NCBI RefSeq assembly: GCF_003184185.1
Contig: NZ_QHJG01000002.1
Location: 1-54,744 of the forward strand
From: Legionella qingyii
Lineage (GTDB): Bacteria; Pseudomonadota; Gammaproteobacteria; Legionellales; Legionellaceae
Direction: 5' to 3'
Length of the DNA: 54,744 nucleotides
The translations under genes were made by a program, and so were the position numbers. The notes beneath the pieces were generated by a model, which saw only the letters and a program-made list of their open reading frames with translations, was not told the DNA's origin and searched no databases. Shown piece after piece: positions 1 to 8,976 of the stretch (positions within the stretch are counted from its first letter, which is position 1; each line of letters begins with the position of its first letter).

Positions 1-79
1 ATTGATGCTGAAGCTTTTGGCTCCAAGAAATATAATTAAATAAGCGTTCTTTATATCCAAACTGAAATTTGGAATCGCA

Positions 80-757
80 ATGTTATCTCCTGATGTAGTC
101 AAAGTTATTGATACTATTAGTGAAAAAATTGGAACTAGTAATTTTGAGTCATTAACTTTTGAAGATATAAAAAATGCATGTTTTATGGTGATGGGAAAAA
201 TGGAACATATAAAAACCAGCAACCAATTTCCTACACTAGATTATTCTAAAGAAAAAGAACTAATTGCATATAAGCGTATCGTGATGCTCTTGGTAGAATG
301 GCAAGCTCGATTTATAGAAATGAAGAAAGATCATGTGTTGGGAAATTATATTGCTGATTTAAATTTCTTGCGTGATATGGTTCATTCAATTCCTGACGTG
401 TTAGGTGATGTGTATAAAGAAAAAATAGGAAAAATTAATTTTTACATTTCCAACATACTTGCCAATATATACAAGCTGAACACTAAATTGCTTGAAGCGA
501 ATTGTTTTGATGTTGCGCTTATGGCGCACACACAATGTGCTGATGAAGTCACTTTTTTATATTCCAAACTACTCGAAATGCACTATACAGAGAAAATGCG
601 TTATTCGGTTGTCATTAAAGGTTATTTTGAAGCAATTCAGGAGACATTTGATTTTTATTTAAAGGAAATAACCTATTTTCGTGATCTTGAGATTACTAAC
701 GCAAAATGTTTGAGTTACTGCGTAATGAATTATCTCCCTAAAAATGTACGGCATTGA
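80..757 (+). CDS. Uncharacterised helical protein
   Basis: I do not recognise this 225-residue protein. It opens with ATG at 80, preceded by a weak GGAA ribosome site. It has no signal peptide or membrane segment and looks mostly helical, with hydrophobic and charged residues alternating, so a cytosolic or translocated protein is likely. It lies upstream of two other unknown proteins on the same strand, with a 140-base gap to the next. A TATAAT-like -10 sequence is at 31-36. Its function is unknown; effector status would be a guess based only on its neighbours. Confidence 0.75.
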   Translation: MLSPDVVKVIDTISEKIGTSNFESLTFEDIKNACFMVMGKMEHIKTSNQFPTLDYSKEKELIAYKRIVMLLVEWQARFIEMKKDHVLGNYIADLNFLRDMVHSIPDVLGDVYKEKIGKINFYISNILANIYKLNTKLLEANCFDVALMAHTQCADEVTFLYSKLLEMHYTEKMRYSVVIKGYFEAIQETFDFYLKEITYFRDLEITNAKCLSYCVMNYLPKNVRH

Positions 758-897
758 ACGCAGTACATTGCTTGCAATCACTCGACTCATTCCTGTTGTT
801 ACATTAAAAACGACTCATTCACTGTTCATTATTAAATCGCATGGAATAAAAAATACTATACTTAAGGAAAATGTGAGCAATAAATGGGTAATGAGTG

Positions 898-3192
898 ATG
901 GGAATTCTTCATATATCACCAGATGAGCATTTAAAACGGGTAATGGGTGATCCCAGTGATGCAATCTTAAAACAACGTGAGTTATCTGAAGCAACCTATC
1001 CTCTTTTGGTTTCCTATTTAGGATGGCTTAGAAGGCTCAATTCTATCCAAAATAAAAATGACGTGATTCATCAAAATGAACAATTTCTTAGTGAATTTAT
1101 TCATTTGTGCGAGCACAATTTGCTCTTTTTTCTAACGGTTACTGGTCAGTTTGATGTAATTCGATCTCTTTTTGAAGATAAAGATCTATTGGCAAAAGAA
1201 ATTGCATTGCTTGAAGAAATCGAAAAAGAGCAAGCTCAGGCTGCAGCCGCCAATTTACAGGATTTTGTGTTTGTTCCCAGAAAAAAAGAGCCATCATTAC
1301 AACAACCTGAAGAACATAAATCGTTAGCCGCGCCTGCATCTGAATGGGAAAAATCGCTTTATGGCTTAACTAATATGGATTTATTTCGATATTATGAAGA
1401 TGAAATGCAACGAATTACTCATCTCTACCATATGAAGCAAATAAAACAAATCGACACAACTTATGTGCAACATCTTACCCTAATGCGAGAGACATTAGAT
1501 GTCATTAACCAAGACGATAACATTCGCGAAGAAACAAAACAAAAAGCGATAATACTTTATAAAAAATTAGTAGTAATAAAAGAGGAAATGGATGCGAGAA
1601 GTACAGAGATAACTCCAGTGGTTGGAGAAACTCCATTAGAGATAGAAGCCATTGAAAAACACCACCAAATTAAAAAAGAAAAATTTAAAGAAGCCCAAGG
1701 AGCTCTGGAAGCATTTTTTGAAGAAGTTCGTCATGAGTCACCACAATTACAAAAAGCTTATGAAAAACATCAAGCAATTACTATGAGTTTTCAAAAGGAA
1801 ATCCAAGCGATTCAAAGCGAATGGAAAAAGGAGATGGAGGCGATTTCTGTTCATTATGAGAAAGCACGTGCTCATGCTTTAGAAGATGTAGACAGTAGTT
1901 TGAGTATTATTATAGATGAATTAATAAAATGTCCTGCTGATGAATTGGATAAAGAACAAATCAATAAACTGGATATGGCACTGATGCAATTAAAAAAATA
2001 TAAAGAAGAGTTAAAAACAGTTGAGAAATATGATGCCACTCAAATTTTATTAAATAAATGTAATAAAGAATTGGAAAACATAGTGAGTATTGTTCAACCA
2101 ATATTGTCAGAAGAATCAAAAAAACGTTTTGATATCAGTGTAAACCTGATAAAAAAAGTGTTTATTCTGCCTCAACCTCGCGTAGAGCAGTTATTGCAAA
2201 CTCCAAAAAGTTCTTCTCTAATACAAGAAGTGCTTGATGTGGATTCTAAAACCCTTGCTCCAAGGCTTGCTGATCTTATACCTGAAGAGCAAAATGTTGG
2301 TTTTAAATCAAGCACACTTGTTGTTGAGGCAGAGAATAAGGAACAGCATGACTCTAAAGTACTTAATGACAATGCCCCCATTCCCGCGGTGCCTGCAATG
2401 CATAGCGTTGAATTGAACTCAAGTACTTCTGATGTTAATGCTGCGGACGAAGAACAGCTTGATTCTAAAGTACTTAGTGAAAATATTTCCATTCCCGCGG
2501 GGTCTGCAAAACATGACGTTGAGTTGAACCCAAATATTTCTGTTGTTGAGGCTGAGAGCGAAGAACACCATGATTCTACAGTTCTTAATGGAAATACTTC
2601 CATTTCCTCTGTGTCGGTGGAGCGAGGCGTTGACCTGAAATTTAGTAGCTCTGCTGATGAGCTGATGAGCGGAGAACAGTATCAGTCTAAAGTTACTCAT
2701 GATGAAAAAGCTCAAATTGCTCCTGTTGCTGAAGAGCGCATTATTGATGCGGAACCAATTGACCCTGTGATTGAATTTTCAAGGCCTAAAGAAGAAGAAT
2801 CTGAAGTTGCACCTAGTGAAGAACCTCAAAACTCATTGTCTGCTCAACGATATCGATTTTATATGAGTTCTATGAGGGATAGGACTGAGTTTATTGAGTT
2901 TGATCCTGAAAAACAGCACCATTATGAATCAATGATCGAAGAATTATCCACTGTTTTAAGTGAATTAAATGAAGATGCCGAACCAGAAATTGCAGAAAAA
3001 ATAGCAAAAATCGAAAATCTTATTGAAGATGTAAAATCAATTGGCTTTGATAAAGCAAGCCCGTCTCACATTCAAAAAATTTGTGAAGCATGTAATTTGG
3101 GCATTGATTATGATCCTTTAAATCATGTAAAAGATAGCCTTGCCTCTATGTTTCAGTTCAATGATAAGCCACAAAATAGTGTGGGGATGTAA
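898..3192 (+). CDS. Large coiled-coil protein with four 37-residue tandem repeats
   Basis: Uncharacterised 764-residue, Glu/Lys-rich protein. The ATG at 898 is chosen because in-frame stops lie just upstream (874, 889, 892); GTG at 895 is the only alternative. Residues about 70-440 are heptad-rich and look like long helices or coiled coil. Residues about 467-614 hold four consecutive 37-residue repeats (2296-2739), each beginning V-x-[FL]-[KN] and carrying a central E-Q/H-x-x-S-K/T-V. A helical C-terminal domain follows. There is no signal peptide or membrane segment. This architecture is common among Legionella effectors, but nothing here proves secretion. The ribosome-binding site is weak. 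Confidence 0.8.
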   Translation: MGILHISPDEHLKRVMGDPSDAILKQRELSEATYPLLVSYLGWLRRLNSIQNKNDVIHQNEQFLSEFIHLCEHNLLFFLTVTGQFDVIRSLFEDKDLLAKEIALLEEIEKEQAQAAAANLQDFVFVPRKKEPSLQQPEEHKSLAAPASEWEKSLYGLTNMDLFRYYEDEMQRITHLYHMKQIKQIDTTYVQHLTLMRETLDVINQDDNIREETKQKAIILYKKLVVIKEEMDARSTEITPVVGETPLEIEAIEKHHQIKKEKFKEAQGALEAFFEEVRHESPQLQKAYEKHQAITMSFQKEIQAIQSEWKKEMEAISVHYEKARAHALEDVDSSLSIIIDELIKCPADELDKEQINKLDMALMQLKKYKEELKTVEKYDATQILLNKCNKELENIVSIVQPILSEESKKRFDISVNLIKKVFILPQPRVEQLLQTPKSSSLIQEVLDVDSKTLAPRLADLIPEEQNVGFKSSTLVVEAENKEQHDSKVLNDNAPIPAVPAMHSVELNSSTSDVNAADEEQLDSKVLSENISIPAGSAKHDVELNPNISVVEAESEEHHDSTVLNGNTSISSVSVERGVDLKFSSSADELMSGEQYQSKVTHDEKAQIAPVAEERIIDAEPIDPVIEFSRPKEEESEVAPSEEPQNSLSAQRYRFYMSSMRDRTEFIEFDPEKQHHYESMIEELSTVLSELNEDAEPEIAEKIAKIENLIEDVKSIGFDKASPSHIQKICEACNLGIDYDPLNHVKDSLASMFQFNDKPQNSVGM
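2296..2739 (+). repeat. Four in-frame 111-bp tandem repeats
   Basis: The units lie at 2296-2406, 2407-2517, 2518-2628 and 2629-2739. Each encodes exactly 37 residues. Units 1-3 share an SKVL or STVL core and a proline/serine-rich tail; unit 4 is the most diverged. The repeats keep the reading frame, so copy-number change would lengthen or shorten the protein without breaking it. Confidence 0.85.
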
Positions 3193-3282
3193 ATGATTTT
3201 TGTATTATAATTGAAATTTTATACCACATCATGCCTCTTTTTTGTTATAATATGTCCAATTTTTTATAAAAGGGAGAAAATA

Positions 3283-4050
3283 ATGACGCCACAAGAAGAA
3301 GCATTATGGCAAGCTATAACTAAAAAAGAATACGAAAAAGTTAAAACGCTGATTACTGATTATCCTGAATTAGTCAATGCAGTAAACACAAATGGAAGAA
3401 CCCTTCTGATGCGAGTCGTTCTTCTCTTAACACCACCATTAGATTTGATTGAGTTTATTGCAAAACAACCTGATCTCAGCTTTGAAAGCGCTAAGGCGAC
3501 TAAAACGACCATGAGTGTCATTTTATCCACTGGTCGTCCAGAAATTTTAGAACTATTTGCAAACGATCCACGCATTATTTTTGATGGTGAGAACTTGGCT
3601 TATGCAACAGCAAAGAAATACGTAGGAAGTGTGGCAAGCGAGAAGATTGAAAAATACACAAAAATGCTGACAATCGTTCGCGATGCGACCATACGCCAAG
3701 CAATTATGACGGATGATCCTTCTTTACTGGAGCGATTAGAAAAAGAAGGGGACAACCTGGCTCAACCATTAAGTGATGGCAAGTTTCCTGCGCGTCTTAT
3801 TACTAAAGAATGTCCTGCTCCTAATGTGAAATTATGGTTTCAATCTCAAGTTGGAAAAAATGGGGCAAGCATTGCAAATCATGTCGATTCGTTCTTTTCT
3901 CATACTTATAAAATGCAGGAAATAGAAAAGGAGATGGAGGAAGTAAATCGACGCATGTTGGAGAGTAATATCAAATTATTTGATAAAACTTATGACAGTA
4001 CCATGACACAAATGGAACACGTAGTATCTTCTCTTAGTCTTACTAACTAA
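3283..4050 (+). CDS. Ankyrin-like repeat protein
   Basis: Protein of 255 residues. ATG at 3283 is preferred over an upstream TTG because AGGGAG lies 6 bases before it. The N-terminus reads as an ankyrin-like helix pair (LWQAITKKEYEKVKTLI, followed by NTNGRTLLM), and a second ankyrin-like unit occurs near residues 145-180 (IRQAIMTDDPSLLERL). The C-terminal 50 residues are charged and helical. Ankyrin repeats mediate protein binding. The call rests on motif pattern only. A TATAAT-like -10 is at 3246-3251. The protein could be a host-directed effector or an ordinary cytosolic protein. Confidence 0.7.
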   Translation: MTPQEEALWQAITKKEYEKVKTLITDYPELVNAVNTNGRTLLMRVVLLLTPPLDLIEFIAKQPDLSFESAKATKTTMSVILSTGRPEILELFANDPRIIFDGENLAYATAKKYVGSVASEKIEKYTKMLTIVRDATIRQAIMTDDPSLLERLEKEGDNLAQPLSDGKFPARLITKECPAPNVKLWFQSQVGKNGASIANHVDSFFSHTYKMQEIEKEMEEVNRRMLESNIKLFDKTYDSTMTQMEHVVSSLSLTN

Positions 4051-4179
4051 ATCAATTGGATCATCTGGGTGAATGCGCAGCTGTAGCCCAGGATCTGATC
4101 TTCTTTACTCTGATTTATCTTGTAACTCATTAATAAATGATTTAATTTGGTTTTAAAAACTCCAGGGGTGATGGTATCA

Positions 4180-4455
4180 ATGTGGTATCAACGTGATGCT
4201 GAAGGATTAACCCTTCGTTTATATGTTCAGCCGGGTGCAAAAAAAACAGAGATTGTAGGTCTTCATGAGGGGGAGCTTAAAATACGCTTAAATACCCCAC
4301 CACTTGAAGGTCGCGCTAATAAAGCACTTTTGAAGTATATTGCACAGATATTTAAAGTACCAGCAAGACAAATTACCTTGCAACGAGGAGATAAGTCCAG
4401 ACATAAAGTACTGACAATTATTGGTTCTATGGTAGAGCCCGATGATTTACTTTGA
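4180..4455 (+). CDS. DUF167 / YggU family protein
   Basis: Small 91-residue protein of the YggU/DUF167 family, recognised by LRLYVQPGAKKTEIVGLH followed by a KIRLNTPPLEGRANKAL segment. These are the conserved blocks of this widespread family, whose function is unknown. The start at 4180 (MWYQRD) gives the usual family length and has AGGGG about 11 bases upstream; ATG at 4171 is possible but too close to that site. It is the first of four small conserved plus-strand genes. Confidence 0.9.
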   Translation: MWYQRDAEGLTLRLYVQPGAKKTEIVGLHEGELKIRLNTPPLEGRANKALLKYIAQIFKVPARQITLQRGDKSRHKVLTIIGSMVEPDDLL

Positions 4456-4511
4456 ATCGTGACGTAATTTTGCGATAGTACAAATGAACCAATAACCGAA
4501 TCATTAATCTT

Positions 4512-4931
4512 ATGAAAATTGAACAATTCTCCATCACGTTTAACACTTCTGGTCGAGGTACGCAGGATATTACTGCTGATGTGAAAGCGCTCTTATCAAA
4601 AACCACGATACAACAAGGCTTATGTCATTTATTTCTCAAACATACTAGTGCTTCTTTGATGCTTTGTGAAAATTATGATCCTCAGGTTCGCAAGGATCTA
4701 GAACATTTTTTGGTTCGATTAATTCCGGATGGGGATCCACTTTTTAAACATTTAATTGAAGGCCCGGATGATATGCCTGCACATATTCGTACTGTATTAA
4801 CTCAAATCAGTTTAACCATTCCTATACAAAATGGAACATTGGTTTTAGGTACGTGGCAAGGTATCTATCTCTATGAGCATCGTTATCAATCACAAGAACG
4901 TCATCTGCTTATTAGTGTTGTAGGAGACTAA
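4512..4931 (+). CDS. yjbQ: YjbQ / UPF0047 family protein
   Basis: The 139-residue protein matches YjbQ (UPF0047) along its whole length. Diagnostic segments are HLFLKHTSASLMLCENYDP in the middle and GTWQGIYLYEHR near the C-terminus. Family members suppress thiamine-phosphate synthase mutants when overproduced, but their true substrate is unclear. The protein is cytosolic, with no signal peptide. It lies 56 bases after the DUF167 gene and 47 bases before the YjdM gene. Confidence 0.92.
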   Translation: MKIEQFSITFNTSGRGTQDITADVKALLSKTTIQQGLCHLFLKHTSASLMLCENYDPQVRKDLEHFLVRLIPDGDPLFKHLIEGPDDMPAHIRTVLTQISLTIPIQNGTLVLGTWQGIYLYEHRYQSQERHLLISVVGD

Positions 4932-4978
4932 TTGAGTTTTTGCTATACTATGAATCTCTTTTTTAACTGGAAAAAAAT

Positions 4979-5323
4979 ATGTCTTCTTTACCCCAATGCC
5001 CTAAATGTAATTCAGAATATACTTATGAAGATGGTAATCAACTAATTTGCCCGGAATGTTCCTATGAATGGGCAAAAGATGGTGTCGAAGAACAGAGCCA
5101 TGACGATCAACGCATTATTAAAGATGCCCACGGTCAAATTCTGCAAGATGGGGATACGGTTACTGTAATTAAAGATCTCAAAATAAAAGGATCATCGCAA
5201 GTAGTAAAAGTTGGTACCAAAGTAAAAAATATTCGCTTGGTAGATGGAGATCATGACATTGATTGTAAAATTGAGGGAATTGGTGCCATGAAATTAAAAT
5301 CTCAGTTTGTTAAAAAGGGTTAG
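4979..5323 (+). CDS. yjdM: Zinc-ribbon protein YjdM (PhnA family)
   Basis: Protein of 114 residues, full length for YjdM, historically called PhnA. An N-terminal zinc ribbon uses CPKC at residues 7-10 and CPEC near residue 24. The C-terminal domain carries the family block [20 protein letters not shown] and ends in [10 protein letters not shown]. The name PhnA came from a phosphonate-use locus, but a role in phosphonate metabolism is not established for this family. It lies 6 bases upstream of the PfpI-like gene and is probably cotranscribed with it. Confidence 0.92.
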   Translation: MSSLPQCPKCNSEYTYEDGNQLICPECSYEWAKDGVEEQSHDDQRIIKDAHGQILQDGDTVTVIKDLKIKGSSQVVKVGTKVKNIRLVDGDHDIDCKIEGIGAMKLKSQFVKKG

Positions 5324-5329
5324 AAAAGC

Positions 5330-5980
5330 ATGTCTAAACCACTGCACGTTACTTTTTTATTTTATGAAGGAATGACGGCTCTCGACGCAATTGGTCCCTA
5401 TGAGGTACTGAGTCGTTTGCCAGAAGTTATCGTGCAGCGGGTTGCATTAAATAAGGGACAGGTACGTACTTGTTCCGGACTCACATTAATTGCTGAGCAT
5501 GCATTAAATGAAATTTCTCAAACTGATATTGTGTTGATTCCAGGTGCTGGTAATGCAACTGCATTACGTGAATGTCCTGAAATTCTTACATGGATTCAAA
5601 CAATTCATGAACATACTTTATGGACTACTTCAGTCTGTACTGGAAGTTTGATCCTGGGAGCAGCAGGAATTTTATCTGGAGTTAAAGCAACAACTCATTG
5701 GGCAGTAATGAATCGATTGGAAAAATGGGGAGCCATACCGACACATAAACGATTTGTAACGGATGGTAAAATTATTACTGCAGCTGGAGTTTCTGCTGGT
5801 ATTGATATGGCCTTATATCTTGCTGCAAAACTTATTAATGAAAATGTGGCGCAAAGTTTACAACTTGGTTTGGAATATGATCCCGAACCACCGTTTGACT
5901 CAGGATCACCAGATAAGGCACCACCGATATTAGTTCAATCGCTTCGTGAACGATTGAAACACAGGTTTGAACCCGAATAA
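5330..5980 (+). CDS. DJ-1/PfpI family protein, isonitrile-hydratase-like
   Basis: Protein of 216 residues with the DJ-1/PfpI (class I glutamine-amidotransferase-like) fold. The nucleophile elbow TTSVCTGSLILGAAG (Cys about residue 104) and the following ATTHW are typical of the isonitrile hydratase and AraC-sensor branch, as is MTALDAIGPYEVL near the N-terminus. There is no DNA-binding domain, so it is a stand-alone enzyme-like member. Its substrate cannot be told from sequence. The stop codon abuts the stop of the converging minus-strand gene with no spacer. Confidence 0.88.
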   Translation: MSKPLHVTFLFYEGMTALDAIGPYEVLSRLPEVIVQRVALNKGQVRTCSGLTLIAEHALNEISQTDIVLIPGAGNATALRECPEILTWIQTIHEHTLWTTSVCTGSLILGAAGILSGVKATTHWAVMNRLEKWGAIPTHKRFVTDGKIITAAGVSAGIDMALYLAAKLINENVAQSLQLGLEYDPEPPFDSGSPDKAPPILVQSLRERLKHRFEPE

Positions 5981-6328
5981 TCAGGGTAATACATAGATTA
6001 CTAAAGCAATTAATCCGGCAAGGGCAATTATTGGATGAACAAGTACTGCCTTTTTGGGAAGTGCTTTACCTTTCTTAGCAAGTGCAACCATGCTCAATCC
6101 ACCTAATGCAGCAACGATCAAAAAGATTAAACTTACGGCAAGAAGTGTCGATTTACCTGTCGCAAATGCAAGCATATGAGCGATGATTATGAGCAACCCC
6201 AATGCTGCAAAAACTGCATGAAGATTTCTCACCGTTATATTAATCGGCCTGTCTTGTAGTATTGCTGTCAAAAGAAAGAGACCACAAACTACTGCAGCAA
6301 GAAATAAAAGAATAGCAAGTATTAACAT
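5981..6328 (-). CDS. Small four-helix inner-membrane protein
   Basis: This 115-residue protein is almost entirely hydrophobic, with about four membrane helices separated by short basic loops. I do not recognise its family. A GGAGG ribosome site lies 4 bases before the ATG. It converges on the PfpI-like gene with directly abutting stops. A REP-like hairpin lies just upstream. Its function is unknown. Confidence 0.8.
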   Translation of the reverse strand: MLILAILLFLAAVVCGLFLLTAILQDRPINITVRNLHAVFAALGLLIIIAHMLAFATGKSTLLAVSLIFLIVAALGGLSMVALAKKGKALPKKAVLVHPIIALAGLIALVIYVLP

Positions 6329-6363
6329 TTAACCTCCAGTACTGATTTGTTTAATCACATTGT

Positions 6364-6437
6364 AACCTGGGTGCAGCGAAGCGGAACCCGGGAGTTGATA
6401 TAGAACTATCTGGGTTCCGCTTCGCCGCACCCAGGTT
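6364..6437. repeat. REP-like palindrome, copy 1
   Basis: A 74-bp inverted repeat with outer arms AACCTGGGTGCAGCGAAGC and GCTTCGCCGCACCCAGGTT. The inner parts GGAACCC and GGGTTCC also pair. It lies between the diverging small membrane protein and the end of the deacetylase gene. Related hairpins occur at 15610, 28876 and 30539. Confidence 0.85.
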
Positions 6438-6454
6438 GAAAAGACGATTGAAAT

Positions 6455-7324
6455 TTACTCAGGTGTTACATAATTTTCTTTTGACTTGGGAATATTGATG
6501 AATTCATTTTTCAATTGTGCTCCTAAAGTATCCTTTTTCATAGCAGGAGAAAAATTAATGATTGGGGCAGGATTTTTCAGTGCCTCAGTCAAACTAATAA
6601 ATTTATATCCATTTTTTTGATACATTTCCAAAATATCCCCTAATACATAGCTATTAAGAAGGTTCGCATGAATTAATAATATTTGCTTGGTATTTCCGCC
6701 CTTAGAGTTTTTCTCGGCTCTTAGTGTTTGCTTCCATATATAAGCCAAATAACGTGGTTTTAACTTTTGAATATAATTTACTCGTGAACGATATGGAACT
6801 TTATAAAGCATTTCATTAAAGTCAAAATCTTTACTATCAATGGTTACAGGGGCAATAGTGTAATTATGTTTCTTTAGATAAGCATATACTTCTTGTTTTT
6901 TGGCTTTATTTCCTTCCGCTAGATAGGGATAGCGAAAATATTTGGGTTGAGTCATTATTGGCGTAAGAATTTTATCGGCACGATCTACATCTGCAATATA
7001 TTTTTCAGTGTTGATCTGATTCAGATTATAATGTGAGTAAGTATGATTACCTAACATAAAGCCTGCCTGACGAAATTGCTCAAGGAAATCCCATTGACCT
7101 TTTTCTATCGCTCCTGCAATCACAAAACCCGTGACTGGAACTTTATATTTTTGGAATGTTTGTACAATTTGGGTAAAGCGTTCGGTTGATCGTTGTCGAT
7201 TTCCGGGGGTATCCATTCTTGAGGCAACAAGAGGCAAATCATCCATAGTAATTGCTATTTCTTTTTCATCAGCAAAACATATTGAAGAAAATAATGTAAT
7301 AAAGAGAAAGAGTAATTTAAGCAT
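6455..7324 (-). CDS. Secreted NodB-type polysaccharide deacetylase
   Basis: Protein of 289 residues with a signal peptide of about 18 residues ending CFA. The NodB fold is marked by TMDDLP (catalytic and metal-binding Asp pair), GNHTYSH (two metal-binding His) and RYPYLAEG. Enzymes of this family remove N- or O-acetyl groups from envelope or extracellular polysaccharides; the substrate here is not shown. It is probably periplasmic. It is transcribed like the two glycosyltransferase genes upstream but is separated from them by a terminator, so it is probably its own unit. Confidence 0.88.
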   Translation of the reverse strand: MLKLLFLFITLFSSICFADEKEIAITMDDLPLVASRMDTPGNRQRSTERFTQIVQTFQKYKVPVTGFVIAGAIEKGQWDFLEQFRQAGFMLGNHTYSHYNLNQINTEKYIADVDRADKILTPIMTQPKYFRYPYLAEGNKAKKQEVYAYLKKHNYTIAPVTIDSKDFDFNEMLYKVPYRSRVNYIQKLKPRYLAYIWKQTLRAEKNSKGGNTKQILLIHANLLNSYVLGDILEMYQKNGYKFISLTEALKNPAPIINFSPAMKKDTLGAQLKNEFINIPKSKENYVTPE

Positions 7325-7380
7325 CGATGGTCCTTATCAAAATCTAATAAAGTGGATGGTAACATAATTCGATGAATACG

Positions 7381-7413
7381 TTAAAAAAAGATTGGCCAGC
7401 TATCAAGCTGGCC
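7381..7413 (-). terminator. Rho-independent terminator of the glycosyltransferase operon
   Basis: Perfect 8-bp stem GGCCAGCT / AGCTGGCC with an ATCA loop at 7394-7413. On the minus strand it is followed by a T-rich run (7381-7390). It lies 44 bases after the GT39 stop. Confidence 0.85.
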
Positions 7414-7456
7414 TGTCACTAACGCTATATTTTATGGATATTTTCATGATGAGTTC

Positions 7457-8956
7457 TTAAAAATTTCGGCATTTATACACATTCAGTGCATATTCCTTAT
7501 GTCTAAATGGATGTACATGAGTAGGTATTTTTTGACATTGATCAAAATATTGTTTCAAGCAACTCTGGCGGTCATGCCGATCAATATACAATATTTCTTT
7601 CAAAGTCTTATCTGCAATTTTTTGATTGATGTCAACATTCCATAAAGCATATTGGTTTTGAGCAGTGCCACAACCTAAAGTATAAATAATCGGCTTGTTT
7701 TTGAGGAAAAAGAGCATGCGTGCTGTAAACCAGCCTGAAGTAAAGACTGTATCGGGTAACTCTGTATGACTCGCATTAAATTTTTGGATTAAATGATAGG
7801 AGATAAGTTTTTTTGATTTGATAAAATTAAATTTGGAGGTGTTATCTATTAGAATGCAGAGACTAATTATTGCATAAAGTATGAGCAATAAAATGGCGAA
7901 TTTACGATAATTAAATGTTGTAAACCAATATCCAAATAAAATCGCACTGCTAATTATGTACGGAGTCAGCCAAAACTCCCTAATCCCTGCTTGGCTTGCG
8001 GTATATAAGTAAAAACAAAGAAAAGTAATACAAATGGTACGGCACAATGTCACAACCGATGCACTTTTTTCATCCAGTTTTTGGTTTCGTACTAAAAATG
8101 GAGGAAGAAGCATAATATTTAGTGACGGGATGAATGAGGTAAACAATGTTTTTACAGCATGATAAAAAGGGTTTACTCCAGGATTAAGTTTATGAGTGGT
8201 TAACTGATAGATAAATGATTGCCAATGATTTTGATAATTCCAGAAAATTACTGGACTAAAAATAATAATGGCTAGAATCGTAGCAAAATAAAAATGTCTT
8301 GATTTGAAAATTGAACGATAGGTACTAAAAATTAAAAAAATCAGCAGGGAAAGGATTAAAACGATGCCACTATATTTGGATAACATCATCAATCCGGAGC
8401 TTATACCAATTAAGTACAGGTCTCTTATTCTATTGGTTTGAATAAATTTTATAGTGTAATACAGGGTTAATGACCAAAATAATGCAAGGGGCGTATCATA
8501 GGTCGTTTGTTTTAAAATATCTAAGGTGACTAGTGGGGAAAATAGCCAGGATAACATAGTAATACAGCTTGCTTCAGGGGATAAAAAAAATCGAGCACTT
8601 TTATAAATAATCCCACTCGAGATGGCAATGCAGGTGATGCCTATAAAACTCAAGGCAAATAGGTTATCTCCGAACAATAAAGTTGCAAGCCTAATAAAAT
8701 ATGCAATCATTGGGGAGCCGTCATAATAGGATAATGCCAGGTGTCGGCTCCAATCCCAATAATAGTACGTATCAAGAGATAATATATTTATAGGTGCTAA
8801 GAAGAGTAAAATGATAAAATACAGAGTTAAAAACAGGTAAACACTTCGCGAGCTTAAAAAAGCCCACAAAATAATCCCATTATTTGCTTGTTTCTCTGAT
8901 GGATATCCATTTCCCGGTAGAATATTCATGGGTGAAATTATTTTTTGTCGCTCCAT
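7457..8956 (-). CDS. ArnT-like GT39 family membrane glycosyltransferase
   Basis: Protein of 499 residues with about 11-12 membrane helices in the N-terminal three quarters and a soluble C-terminal part. The first periplasmic loop has the acidic SLDTYYYWDW segment and YYDGSPMIAY typical of GT-C enzymes of the ArnT/PMT (GT39) class. These transfer a sugar from a polyprenyl-phosphate carrier to lipid A, glycan or protein. It lies 20 bases after the GT2-GtrA gene in the same operon, which fits a donor-synthase and transferase pair. The acceptor is unknown. No strong ribosome site is seen at this start. Confidence 0.82.
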   Translation of the reverse strand: MERQKIISPMNILPGNGYPSEKQANNGIILWAFLSSRSVYLFLTLYFIILLFLAPINILSLDTYYYWDWSRHLALSYYDGSPMIAYFIRLATLLFGDNLFALSFIGITCIAISSGIIYKSARFFLSPEASCITMLSWLFSPLVTLDILKQTTYDTPLALFWSLTLYYTIKFIQTNRIRDLYLIGISSGLMMLSKYSGIVLILSLLIFLIFSTYRSIFKSRHFYFATILAIIIFSPVIFWNYQNHWQSFIYQLTTHKLNPGVNPFYHAVKTLFTSFIPSLNIMLLPPFLVRNQKLDEKSASVVTLCRTICITFLCFYLYTASQAGIREFWLTPYIISSAILFGYWFTTFNYRKFAILLLILYAIISLCILIDNTSKFNFIKSKKLISYHLIQKFNASHTELPDTVFTSGWFTARMLFFLKNKPIIYTLGCGTAQNQYALWNVDINQKIADKTLKEILYIDRHDRQSCLKQYFDQCQKIPTHVHPFRHKEYALNVYKCRNF

Positions 8957-8976
8957 TTTTATGACAATAGTTATCT

